Source of the DNA: Chara braunii
Taxonomy: Eukaryota > Streptophyta > Charophyceae > Charales > Characeae
Direction of reading: 5' to 3'
NCBI GenBank assembly: GCA_003427395.1
Contig: BFEA01000477.1
Location: forward strand, 965,864 to 1,001,833
Length of the DNA stretch: 35,970 nucleotides
Made by a program: the position numbers and the translations under genes. This document shows, piece by piece, positions 19,354 to 30,011 of the stretch (its first letter is position 1; the number at the start of each line of letters is the position of its first letter). Below the pieces are notes generated by a model, which was given only the letters and a program-made list of their open reading frames with translations, was not told where the DNA came from and searched no databases.

Positions 19354-19918
19354 GGGACGCTGGACCCAATTTCCAGCAGGTGCTGCTCCCCACCAATAGA
19401 TGGAGCCTTCCTGACGGCGCTAGTCGTGTCTGCTCTTACCAGCACCCCTAGCATTAGTTCGGACTGTTTCTTGGAAAAAAAAAAAAAAAAAAAAAAAAAA
19501 GGTCTCCCACGGCCGGTTTTCATACGCGTATACGCAGCCGCGTCGCCAATGTCCATCCAATCCCCGCCAACGGCTACCGTTTGTGGCCGTTGCCCGCGTC
19601 GACCCGCAGAAAACCTCTGATGTCCGACCACTGACCCGGCGGACCGCTTCTGCACCAGCAACTCCGTGTTGACGGTGCCATGTGCGCGATGCAACGAGTC
19701 CGTGAAACGCGGGAATCCTAAATTTTTCAGTAGGTCAGGAGCTACTGGAAAATTTACGACGATTTTTCCTGGGGAATCCTTTTTTTCTTTTTTTTCTTTT
19801 TTAATACCCCCACCGGTGCTAGTGGTGCTGATAAGAGCAGACACCACTACCACCCGGGAAGAGGCTCCATCTATTGGTGGGGAGCATCACCTGCTGGAAA
19901 ACGGGTCCAGCGTGCCAT
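19354..19918. mobile_element. Foldback element with ~120-bp inverted ends
   Basis: The left arm begins at 19354 (agggacgctggaccc, then tccagcaggtg, ctccccaccaatagatggag) and runs to a poly-A at about 19476-19500. The right arm, from a T-rich tract at about 19780, is its reverse complement and ends ctgctggaaaacgggtccag. The ~280-bp centre is unrelated. Single-armed relatives lie at about 20745-20890 and 21549-21579. No transposase is encoded. Confidence 0.65.
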
Positions 19919-20081
19919 ATACAGAGTGTAATCAGAGTACTGCACATCCTTTTGCTGCTTGTTGTTATCTGGGGCTGCTGTCTCTTCTCTTCTCAGTCCG
20001 GGTCTCCGTTGGGACTTGTCCTAATGCCGTTTTCACATTTTTTATCTCAAAATTGGATTTAGGATTGAGTGCAACCAAGAC

Positions 20082-20260
20082 GCAATCCTAAAAACAGGCA
20101 CTTTTATGAGTGTCTAACGAGACCCTGTATCTTCCCATGTTCTAGCAAAAGATTCATTCTCATTTTGCACATTCGGTGAGTAATATGGAGTGAGGGCCCG
20201 ATGCTCCCAGTAGTCATTCCTCAGGGCAGATAGTAAGGACCCCTTAAAAAAAAAAAAAAA
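20082..20260. repeat. Dispersed repeat remnants and poly-A
   Basis: 20082-20126 is the inverse of the end at 17549. 20140-20180 resembles 3640-3690. A poly-A of about 25 bases ends the stretch at about 20270. No gene. Confidence 0.4.
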
Positions 20261-20352
20261 AAAAAAAAAAGGGATCCATGACTTCAACTTTTTTTATTTT
20301 TTCTGTTGGAAAAAATGCATATCTACCCCATTTAGAGATGGGAATTTCCCTG

Positions 20353-20652
20353 CAGTCCCAGCGCCCAACTTACATCTATACCCAGACCCTGTCCTGTACT
20401 TTTCCCCTGTGCCAAATTGTACCTATATGGGGTCCCACTGGCCCTTGGCTGGGGGGCCACAAAATTATGCTCATGCCCGGAAACAGGGCAGGCACAATTG
20501 GGTGTAGGGCAATGTGGATAATTTGAGCCTCCGGGCAGTTGGGTATGACTGCAATTTGGCAGTACCAACCTTGGGCCATCTTGGTCCCCAACATGCACAT
20601 AATTTGCACAGGCCCTTTCCAGGGTAGAGATGTAAGTTGGGCGCTGGGACTG
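20353..20652. mobile_element. 300-bp foldback MITE with perfect 25-bp inverted repeats
   Basis: The left end (20353-20377, starting CAGTCCCAGCGCCCAACTTA) is a perfect reverse complement of the right end (20628-20652). The interior has no coding frame. It starts CAGT and ends ACTG. The flanks show no 8-bp or other clear duplication, so the superfamily stays open. Confidence 0.75.
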
Positions 20653-20744
20653 GGTATGGTGGGTGTTCCAACCCTTTTTTTCTTTTCTTTTTTTCTTTTT
20701 TTTTCTTTCTTTTCTGAACAAGCCGGATGGATGCCAAGGGTGGT

Positions 20745-20760
20745 GGTAAGATCAGACACC

Positions 20761-20803
<43 letters not shown>

Positions 20804-20890
20804 AAAGCAGACACCAGTACCACTCCGGGGGAGGCTCCATCTATGGGTGGTGGGGAGCGACACCTGCTGGAAAGCGGGCCCAGTGGGACC
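20745..20890. repeat. Single arm of the foldback family, with a 40-bp poly-A insert
   Basis: This copy shows the same order as the right arm at 19820-19918: agcagacacca, ggctccatctat, ggtggggagc, acctgctgga, cggg.cca. A run of about 40 A at 20762-20801 splits its left part. No partner arm was found nearby. Confidence 0.55.
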
Positions 20891-21548
20891 CTGAACATTG
20901 TATTTGTAGGTCTGACCAGAGATGTAGTTATACTAGAGGAGGAGTGGTCTAGATCAGACCCGCTAGCTTCTTGGACGGCCATGGCCAAAGCCTCTAAGGG
21001 TGAATTGCTCGTCGGCGAGGTAGTCATCCGCGGCGGAAAGGCCGGGGCCTATTATGAAACTTGCTCGACACGAAACTTTATCAGTCGCGGGGAAAAGTGG
21101 GGTATAAGCTTATTTTATAGGGGCTAAAGGAATGATAAAAGGGGGGCAGGACTCATAACAAGGAGGATGTCTTCTTCACGCATGAATTTTTACAATTCCG
21201 TTGGAAAATGAAATGATGGAAAAGAGACTTTGAGACCACCTCTGGGCCATGGTCCCATTAGCAATGAGCGTCGGATTGAATGCTTGAATCTGGACGTGTT
21301 TAAGGACAGGAGCAGGAAATCGAGACAGAACTGCTTTTCTGTATCTCTGCATTAAAAAACGGCCAGATTCAGGATTTCTATCCAATCCCCTTTGCTAGAT
21401 AAGAAAGACAACATCTGGCGCACCTTTTGGGTGAAGAGGTCAACTTTAACTACAGCAGATCTGGCTTTTTCAAGATAATCTTGGAAGGAGGTGGACATGC
21501 TCACTACAGTCAATGTAGAGATTGACCTATGCTATCTTCTCATATTGT

Positions 21549-21579
21549 GAGGGACGCTGGACCCGTTCTCCAGCAGGTG
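21549..21579. repeat. Foldback-arm fragment cut by the Ty3 LTR
   Basis: The 31 bases (gagggacgctggacccgttc and on to cagcaggtg) match the left arm of the foldback family and stop exactly where the LTR begins (TGTGACG at 21580). The element apparently inserted into a foldback copy. Confidence 0.55.
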
Positions 21580-24257
21580 TGTGACGCGCAACCTCACACC
21601 CTGTGCTGTCTTTCGTTCGGAGTGTTAGGCGTGCGGAAAGAGGACCAGAAAAACAGCAAGATGGGGTGTGCCAAGGATTTTTGGAAATTGAGTGTGGGGA
21701 CACAGATGGAACTGAAATCCCCCGTGTTGGTCTGATGAAGCAAGTCGATTGCTTTCGCGCGTCGCGAAATGCGCGCGCGGGCACGGCGCGAAAAGAGAAA
21801 AATCCAAATTCAATCCAAAAAGTATTGTCGAGCTTCCCACCGTGCTACGGCCCATCGTTTAGAGCGGAAGGGCTTCGGCACGCTTCGCGTGTCTCGTTTT
21901 CATATCAAATCCCATCGTCGTTCGTTGGTCAGTTCTGAGTCTGATGAGGAGGGTTGCAGACGTGTGGCTCTTTCCTTATGCTCGTCCTCACTCCGTATTC
22001 GGTAGTGGAAGCCCTTCGCTTCGTAGCGATCGAAACGCTGACACTCTGTGCACAAGGTTCGAGGCCAATGAGGCGCCACTGCCGTCCACGGAATGACGAT
22101 CAGTTCGTTGAATGGCAACAATATCGAGTAAGGTGGGAAGTGCGTATCGATAATGACAAACCCAGCCTCTACGAACCCTGAACACCGATTAGCCGGAGGG
22201 AAGTAGTATCGTCCGCTGATTTGTGCAACGGCTTCTCGTACGTCCCACTCACATACACGTGTCCTTTCCTCGTTGTAGGGAAAAGGCCGTGTGGGTACGA
22301 GAGGTACGGGAGGCTGACGCCCGATCGGAGGGTACTTGTCAGTCCACATATCAATCAAGAAGAGGAAATATTCCTCAATCAATCCTTTTCTACCCGAGGG
22401 AGAGGAAAAACACTCGCAAGCTTAATCATGCATGTAACTTAAGGGACCGATCCGCGGCTCAGGTTTAGTTAGCCAGCGCGATGTTGATCCCTAGCCCCTT
22501 GTTTTTTGAGGTCGCCTCGTGGTTCGGCTGCTGATGTCGGACAACATAAGGCAGATGGCGTGCGCAGGGCACTCAGAGCTACAGATCTAAACACTCTTGC
22601 ATTCTCGAACAAAATCCCGACGAAAATCGTCTAATCAATGCCAAAGAGATGCACATTTTCATACATTCATTCACTGTGGAAGATGTGAAACATGAGTCAT
22701 GCACAGGAAACGATGGATCGTTTGCACAGTACACACGCATCCACCGTTCATAAGACAAGAAGACGGGGTCCTTGCGCAGGAGGATTACCCAAGAAACTAA
22801 TGGAAAAGTTCCGGAAGAAGTTCTTGCACGCAAGGAAAGCATACAGATTCATGCTCACCCAGAAGAGGGAAAGAGAGAGAGGGAGAGAAACATCGAGACA
22901 CATCATTATTCAAAGATAGAGGAGAAAGGGGAAGGTGGGGGGGGGGGGGGGGAGAGAGTCTGGATAGGAAATGACACAACCCAAAGAAAAGAAGTTCAGA
23001 GAGAAAGGTCCGCAACAACAAAGGCGCATTCGCCGTTAATTCCAATATGGCCCCAGGCCAATACCTCACTTAACTCCAATCATCGATCCTCATACCCACA
23101 TCGACGATCCCGGCCGCCGCGTGCTAACTCCCACCACTGCGATCGTCACCCCGCTGTCGTAGACTCGACATGGTTCGCCCAGATCCCACAGTCCGTCGTG
23201 GCGATCCAGCGCGCAACAGGTCAGCCTATCGTCAGCCCGACAGGACTTTCTGACTCGCATCAAACACTCTGCCTAGCCACTGCTTCCCGGAAGCGGCCTT
23301 GAGAGTCGAAAACGTAAGAGAGATTTGCGGACGCGCTTGCGGGTTTTCTAGTTGCGACAGGGGAGATAGAAGGGGGAGAAAGCGACGAGAAAGTTGAGGT
23401 GTAAGAGGAGAAGCAGGAGGAGAAGACTTTGAGAAGAATGCTCTACGAACGCCATGTTGATCCCTTGAAACTCAAGGTTCAACCAATCAGATTCGTCGTG
23501 CAATAGGAGGGTCCTTTTGATCCACGCACCTGATTGGCGCCCGAGAGTTATCGATGGATCGATCGGGCGTCGTGTGCCAGACTCAGAGGGTGAGGGGAGA
23601 AAAAGGCGCGAGAAGTGGCGCAAGACGGGTCCAAGATTCAGATGATAAAGAAAGGAAAAGGGGCGCGCAGAGAATAAGGCGGGAGAGGGAGAGAGAGAAA
23701 GAAAACAGTTACGGGGCGAGAAAAAGAGGAGGGAGAAGGGGAANGGAGCGTGGGAGGGGGCGATGCGGGGGATAAAGAGGAGAAAGCTTTGCACACGCGG
23801 CGCCGTCAACAAAAAAAGAGAGAAAAAGGCACAGAAACAGTTACAACCTAATTCAAAATTGGAATCACCATATCCGCACGCGAAAGAGCGACGCGGGAAA
23901 AGAAAATCCTATGCCTATTCGTATTCGCACAAAATTCCGAGAGTTTTCCCCGACGCGATCAGGAACATTCACACACACGAAAAGGATACGTCGATGTTCC
24001 GCTTATCCTGGAATTCCCAACTGCCGAGCCCGATTCCCTGTGCGCTCGCTAGGGCGCACGTAATTTCCTATGTATTTCCCAAATTGCAGAAAGGAAAAGC
24101 AGAACCCGGGAGTCGAAAAAAAAAGCTTTCCGAAAGATGGGCGTCAATAATGCGGTTTCCAAAATCAAGAAAACGAAACGGGGTTTTTATGGCGTTGGTA
24201 TGATACAAGCAAAAAGGGTACGAAAGATAGCACGGGTTCAGGAAGTGGTTCGTCACA
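21580..24257 (-). repeat. 3' LTR
   Basis: It pairs with 32713-35238 over 21589-24118. The outermost bases TGTGACG (21580) and CGTCACA (24251-24257) form a 7-bp inverted repeat of the TG...CA type expected at LTR ends, which supports these borders. The last ~140 bp (24119-24257) have no counterpart in the right LTR because that copy is truncated. Minus-strand ORFs of 160 and 87 codons (22382-21900 and 22842-22579) recur in both LTRs. No purine-rich tract was found just inside 24257. Confidence 0.8.
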
Positions 24258-25078
24258 TATGTGACGCGCAGGGCGTTCCAAAATTATGCGATCTCTAAAT
24301 TGCATGTCATGGCGGAACAGAGTGATACATGAGGAACCAAGCGTATCAACAATCGATCCAGCCAGAGTCCATGTTGATGCCAACTTCAATTGTAATTCTC
24401 TGTTGCTGGAATCCTCGATGGTCGTACTGGTGACGCCATCATCGTCCGCTGGTTCTCCGTGTGCTCAGCACCCCATCTGGTTGCTGCCCGTCGAATCAGA
24501 GCGCAGGTTGACGTCATCGTCGATGGTGTGGTTTTTGTGTAGCTTACTGATTCAGGCCGTTTTCCTCTGCCGATTAGATGAAGAGAGGAGGGGGAGGGGG
24601 GGATGATCGGGATCTACCTCCTAGTCGGGATGGGCAAATAGAGGCGGTACATGGAGGGGATTTCACGGGGACGACGGGGGGAAAGTGGGGGAAGGTAGCA
24701 ATTCATCCCTTCCTTCGTCACCGGAAGCTCCTCAAATCGGATGATCCAGTGGAAGTGGGGAAAGTGATCGCCGCTGCGAGGGAGGGAGGCGAGGTAGTCG
24801 CGATAGAAGGAGGAGATGCCGCTCGAAAGAACTCGTAGTGGCGATAGGCGGGGATTGTCCTAGTGGCAACGCAGTAAACCTCTACCACATTGCAACTATC
24901 CCATGCAGCGCTGAACAGCAGGAGATGCCAGCAGAACGTGGGGGCAGCGGATTGAAGGGAGGCGTGGGGGTGGAAGGTGGCGAGTAGGCGGGTAGAATAG
25001 AAGTCGCGGAAGAGATGGGGAAGGAAGGGATGGGAAGGGAAGGTGACTGGGGTACGGATCTGCTCGAGGGTGAGGAAA
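24258..25078. other. Untranslated 3' part of the Ty3 element
   Basis: Between ORF-Y and the 3' LTR no further gene is convincing. The minus-strand frame at 25326-24718 is Pro/Ser-rich and overlaps ORF-Y, so it looks like a shadow. Confidence 0.5.
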
Positions 25079-26107
25079 TCAAGGGGTCGGCGGGACAGCG
25101 TCCGAGGACGAAGGCCTATCGCCTGCATCGGTACGTGGGCGAACAGGGGGACGGGTGGGGCTGGAGGAGGAGGGGGATCGACTCCGTCTCCATCGCGCGG
25201 TACTTGAGGTGGCGGCTGCAGGGTCGCCATCTTCAGGCTTCGGCTGCTCTGGATCCCTGGTCGGATCGTTACCGATGCGCTGGCTAGCTTCGCTGGCGAA
25301 CTCCAGCTGGCGCTTCCCGGTGACAATTTCTTCGCGTTTTCGCGCCGCTTCCGGATATTCCGCCTCCATTCCCGTACGCGTTGCTTCCTCCGGCAAGGCT
25401 TCCCACTCGGACCTGGATTCTTCTTACTCCTCTTCTCCTTCGCTCAACTCGCCCTCGCTATGTTCACTATAGCTTCCCTCCTCCAATGTTTCCTCGTCTT
25501 CGTCCTCTTCGTCGTCGTCGTCGATCACCACTTCCTCTGCCCTCGGATAGAAGGCGCGAGGGATAATATCGTACGGCTTCAGATACTCCTGCCGCGATGG
25601 TAGCGTATCCTCGTCCCTAGGTTCCTCCAAACACGCAGTCCACTCAAGGTACGGATCCAATGATCGCTCGAAAATGTACGGAGCAGGGCTGTCGTCACTC
25701 TGTGAATAGATGTCGGGCGAAAGATCGTCCGCCAATTGCACGATCAGTGCAATGAGCTCCTGCGCAGTCAGCTGGCAGCGTCCCGGCTGTACTGATCCAA
25801 AGAGAAAGCCAAGAAGATCGCCCTCCACGTTAGTCCTCCAAGATTTGATGATTAGCAGCTCCGGATTTTCGATCCACGCAGGACGCCCGCTGGTCTGTGT
25901 CCACGTCACCTGTACTCTGGCCAAGCAGAAAGACAGCTCCTCGAAAGTTTCGCGCTGCAGCCGCCAATATCCAGGATTGATAAGAGAGACCGAAAGAGGC
26001 TCGAACGAGAAGGAATGAGAAGGATGAAGATCGGATTGCCAGAAGGTGGGGAAGAGAGAGGGGAGACCAAAGATAGAGAGAGGATCGAGAAGATCGGTGT
26101 GGTTCAT
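25079..26107 (-). pseudogene. ORF-Y: post-integrase acidic/SR-rich protein of the Ty3 element
   Basis: It starts at ATG 26107, overlapping the ORF-X stop as ATGA. The N-terminal ~150 residues look globular (LINPGYWRLQRETFEELSFC, ELIALIVQLADDLSPDIYSQ). A conserved-looking EYLKPYDIIPRAFYPRAEE is followed by a very acidic tract (VIDDDDEEDEDEE, EGELSEGEEE). A TAA at 25426-25424 interrupts, but the same frame continues with charged MEAEYPEAARKREEIVTGKR and LEFASEASQRI, then an Arg/Ser/Pro-rich tail ending at 25079. It occupies the position where envelope genes lie in some gypsy elements, but there is no signal peptide or membrane segment, so it is not an envelope. I have an unverified memory of similar proteins from Chara. 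Function unknown. Confidence 0.55.
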
Positions 26108-26564
26108 TGAGGATGTGGGAAGGGGACGAGGGTTGGGATCGCAACTGGCCGCTCGCGCGGTGATCGGCGAATATCGCCAAGATCCGCTGCAAAGATCGGG
26201 ATGAGGTTATACCCCTGTCGGGCGAGGACGTGCTGCCACACGTTGGACACTTGCTCCGTCCACTCGCGCAGCGAGGTCAAGATCGCAGTATGCCACTGCG
26301 GATTGACCGAGCTGATGTCGCCGCTGAACGCCGCAACCGTGGTGACGTGGCTCGTTCTGGGGCCCGCTCGACGATGAACTGCGGTTACCTCCCCAAATAC
26401 TACTGCGTGAGGACTTCCTTCGATTCGAAACGCGGCGGCGGCAATCGCATCAAACGCCGAAGATCCGCATTGAGTCGAGGGTGACAAACTTGCCGAATCT
26501 CTGAGATGTGGCCACGTGGCTGCAACAGTTGTGCATCAAGAACTCGCTCCGTGATAAAACTCAT
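26104..26564 (-). pseudogene. ORF-X: post-integrase ORF of the Ty3 element, function unknown
   Basis: It starts at ATG 26564, whose last bases overlap the integrase stop (ATGA), and begins MSFITERVLDAQLLQPRGHI. After about 35 residues the frame breaks at a short T run near 26450. In the adjacent frame it continues FDAIAAAAFRIEGSPHAVVF, GEVTAVHRRAGPRTSHVTTV, NPQWHTAILTSLREWTEQVS, and ends at TGA 26104, overlapping the ORF-Y start. With one base restored it would have about 153 residues. The Ala-rich and Trp-containing segments look like a folded alpha/beta protein. No domain is recognised. The tight spacing on both sides suggests that it is expressed from the element's RNA by reinitiation. Confidence 0.55.
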
Positions 26565-28382
26565 GGCGAGGTGGGAGAGGAGGGCGAAGGACAAGAGGAA
26601 GAAAGAGGAGAGAGAGTTAGATCGTCGTCGTTCTCCTCGCTTTCCGAGGAAGCAGAGGGAGGAAGATCAAAAGGAGGAAGATCAGAAGGAGGAAGATCAG
26701 AAGGAGGAAGAAGACGGATGTAGGAGGTATGCCGGACGATGGGGACAGAGCTATGACTGGCACTAGCCTGAGGCGCGATGCGCACCATGTTGGCGTCGTT
26801 GGGTCCGAGCTCGACAACGCGAAAACATCCAGAAAACTTGGGAGCGAATTTCCAGTCGCGTGCACATTTACGTACCTGCACTAGGTCCCCTAATTTATAT
26901 TGATGCTGGGGCCCAGCATTTCCATTCCGAGCCTCGTAGCTACGGACCTGTCTACCGTGGGCCAATTTGGTCATCCTTTGCCTTTTTCGGGCTAGCTTCG
27001 GGACGGCCCGTTCCATTAATTCGGTATACCTTTTGGCCTTGGCCTTGAGAGCTGCACGCGTGTCTCTACCCCCTGCTTCGGCAATTTCCGAGTTACCCCG
27101 GTAGTCGACACAAGGGAGGCTATTAGTTCGAAGCTGAAAAGGGGTAAACCCCGTGGACTCGTGAGGGGTGGCCTGGTGGATCCCGACGATCTGATATACG
27201 ATCTCGGGCCAAGGACGCGTGTCATGTGCCGCTAAGTTCCTGCGAAGGGCGGTTTTGATCATACGGTTGGCATTTTCGGCCAACCCGTTTGACAGGGACA
27301 CGTGGGGTGCCGTATGTCGGAGCGTAACGCCGCTTCGCGCAAGCAGTTCTTCTACCTCACCCTTGAATTCAGACCCATTGTCGGTCAGAATTTCTTCCGT
27401 ATCTAGATGGGTATAGAGGAACTGTTCGATGTACGTGGCTATTTTTGCGGCTTTTCGGGTCTTACAGGGATAGACTTCGATGTACTTGGAAAAATGATCT
27501 ATTAATACCAACAGGATAGAATATTCACAGCGGTTTGGGTCAGGTGGCACGTCGATATCTGTCGTGTCCATACTGACTCGCTGGAAAGGATGCTCTACTT
27601 CCGTTGGTACGATCGTGTTTGGTCCCCGTATAGGGGCGCGATCAGCGGCACAAACCAGACAGTTAGCGACAATATATTTGACATCATCTCGTATATTGGA
27701 CCAGAACCATCGGTTCTAATCTACAGTTTCCTCTGTGACACGTATTGCGAAATGAGCGGCCTGTTCTTCGTGAGCAGATCGGATCCAATCATATCTCTGG
27801 AATGGATGGGGAACAGTCAACCACGAGCCCGATCCGTCAGTTTTACGTTTTTCCAAATGACCGTTGACCCATCGATAGTCCCGAGATCTCTCGGTCGCCC
27901 TACGTCTGTCGTGTTTGGTGAGGTGGCCTAGTGATAATCCTGCTAATTTTGCCAATAAAATTTTATCCGTCCAAACCTCCGCTCGTCGGTATTTTTTCGT
28001 CGTATTCAGGGTCGTCCGTACGGGCGGCCTCGAATCGAACCTCCGTGGGGAGTTTGTTCGTTCTACACAGGGGACATCTCCATTCCTTGCTATCCGTCCG
28101 ATATCGAACGCAGGCCCCGTGCGCACGATTGACACACGTGGCACATTCTACCCAGTCGACAAACCCGGTTTCGAAAGGATGACAGTCGACCCCATAGACC
28201 CGTGCAATGCACGTGCAAAAATAACAGAATTTATCGGGGAGGGTGGCAATGAAAGCTGAGGACGTGAGAGGGGCAGAATTAGTAGGAGATGAAGGGGTTG
28301 CGGAGGCAAGTGGGGTAGTCATGATGACAAAGAAGGAAGGGATGCAGAGAGGGTAGAACAGACCAATTAGTCCTCGTGTCAC
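26561..28382 (-). pseudogene. PHD finger-HHCC-integrase of the Ty3 element
   Basis: The frame opens right after the RNase H stop (TGA 28385-28383); its first ATG is at 28322. A PHD-type finger spans 28226-28065: CYFC, then CATC, H-G-A-C and WRCPLC, i.e. C-x2-C...C-x2-C-x4-H-x2-C...W-x-C-x2-C. At an A6 run near 28000 the frame shifts by one base. It goes on to KYRRAEVWTDKILLAKLAGL, an integrase zinc module (H-x5-H-x30-CLVC) cut by TAG 27718-27716, and the catalytic core: Asp in SMDTTDID, Asp in LTDNGSEFKGE, Glu in GLAENANRM. A GPY/F-like region (GDLVQVRK...FSGCFRVVE) and a PPSDL repeat tail follow. PHD fingers read histone H3 tails, so a targeting role is a reasonable inference, analogous to chromodomains. 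It is defective as it stands. Confidence 0.75.
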
Positions 28383-30011
28383 TCACTGCTTAGATAAGAT
28401 CTCCACTTGGCCGTACCGAGGTCCGATCTCTTGTTCGGGTTCGTTCCACGGAATTACCGCCTCACTCTTCGGAACCTTCTCAGGCCAGTGCAGTCGTGTG
28501 AGTCCGTCCGCATTCCCGTGTCTCTCGTGCTTCCGATGACAAATGTCAAAGTCCATGCTCTGCAGCACCGTTGCCCATCGCCCGATAATGCCAGAGTAAT
28601 CCTTCGATTTCTTCAGAGCCAACAGGGGCTCATGATCAGTTACCGAGGTGAACTTACGCGTGTACAGGTAAGCGCGAAAGTGGCTGATTCCCTTGAGAGT
28701 CGCGTAGCATTCCCCCGTCGGAGCGGCGTAGTTGCGCTTGCAAGCTGGTACCGATTTGGAGGCATACTCCACCACACTCTCGAGTCCGCTTGGTCCCACC
28801 TGGGCAAGGATCGCCGAAATTGCCTCTGGCTTCCAGTCAGTGATGAGAACAAAAGGCTTTTCGGGATTCGGTCTTATAAGGACCGGAGCCGAAATGAGAG
28901 CGGCCTTGAGTTTGGACAACGCTTGATCGCATTCCGGTGTCCAGATCAACGGCTAATCTTTGCGTAGCAGATTCGTGAGCGGTCTCGCAATTGCTGCGAA
29001 ACCCTTGATAAATTTTCGGTAGTACGAGGCCAGGCCCAAAAACGCGCATACTTCCGTGATAGTTGTAGGCACCGGCGCATCCCTGACAGCTGCCACCTTC
29101 TGTGGCTCCGACTGGAGTCCCTTGTCAGTCACCAAGTGCCCTAGAAAGGAAATGGTGGTGAGAAAAAACTGATACTTCTCAAGCGCCACCTTGAAGACCG
29201 CATCCCGTAACGCGTGCAGTGCCCATTCGATGTGTTGCACGTGTCCCCCGTAGGAACTCGAATATACCAAGATATCATCCATGTACACAATCACGCAGTA
29301 GTTGACGATGCTCTGTGCCAATCGAGTCTTTCTCATGAAATTCTGAAAAGCCATGTTCATGGCCCGCTGAAAGGTCGCGGGGGCGTTGCAGATAACCATC
29401 GGACATCGAATCCACTGCCACGTGCCCTCGAAAAGTACAAACGATGTTTTCGGACGATCTTCTTCTCGAACAAGAAGATGATGGAACCCATGGCGAACAT
29501 CAAACTTGCTGAAAAATCGAGCATTCCCACTCGCATCCAACAACTTATCAATCCGGGGGTCATTCAACTTTCGATAATCAATGCAAATGCGGATCCCTTC
29601 GGCCTTTTTAGGCACGATGACTACGGAAAAAGACCAGGGACCTATGACAGGTTCGATTTATCCATTAGCTTCGAATTCCTTAATCTGCTGAAAAGCGGCC
29701 GCTCTTTGAGCTGGCGAGTATCGGTAAGGAACACAGCTAATGGGTGGGTGGTCTTCCGTGAGAATGGCATGTTCGATCACATTAGTTAAGCCGATGTCAT
29801 TATCGTGTATGCTCAATACTTCTGCGTAACCATTCAACACATGGATTAACGACTTTCGAAGTTCCGCGGGAATATGACTCGGCAGGATAATTGTTGATTC
29901 CCCGGAAATCTTAAGGGGCATATCGACCCAATCAACCAGCCGTTTCCGTCGATCATAGACACTAGAGAAAACGGGACTACTAGTGCGAACTAAGAAGACA
30001 GTTGTTATCAT
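28383..30011 (-). pseudogene. Ty3 reverse transcriptase and RNase H
   Basis: One frame continues from the protease through TAG 30014-30012. It has a pre-RT segment ending FEANG, a TAA at 29660-29658 where Leu or Ile would be expected, then IEPVIGPWSFSVVIVPKKAE and RICIDYRKLN. The YMDD box (VIVYMDDILVY) is near 29280. Between YRKLN and PRIDKLLD about nine residues usually present are missing. RNase H follows a TAG (28955-28953, perhaps from TGG): the acidic residues are seen in LITDWKPEA, GECYATL and VTDHEPLLAL, with HGNADGLTR near the end. It ends at TGA 28383. The enzyme would copy the element RNA; this copy cannot make a full product without readthrough. Confidence 0.85.

Noticed and set aside
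24718-25326. 202-codon minus-strand ORF after ORF-Y
   Set aside because: It overlaps the ORF-Y C-terminal frame, and its Pro/Ser-rich text is what one gets by reading that region in another frame. The ORF-Y frame has the better protein character.
25079-26107. Envelope gene (errantivirus-like)
   Set aside because: The position fits, but there is no signal peptide, membrane segment or Cys pattern; the protein is acidic and SR-rich.
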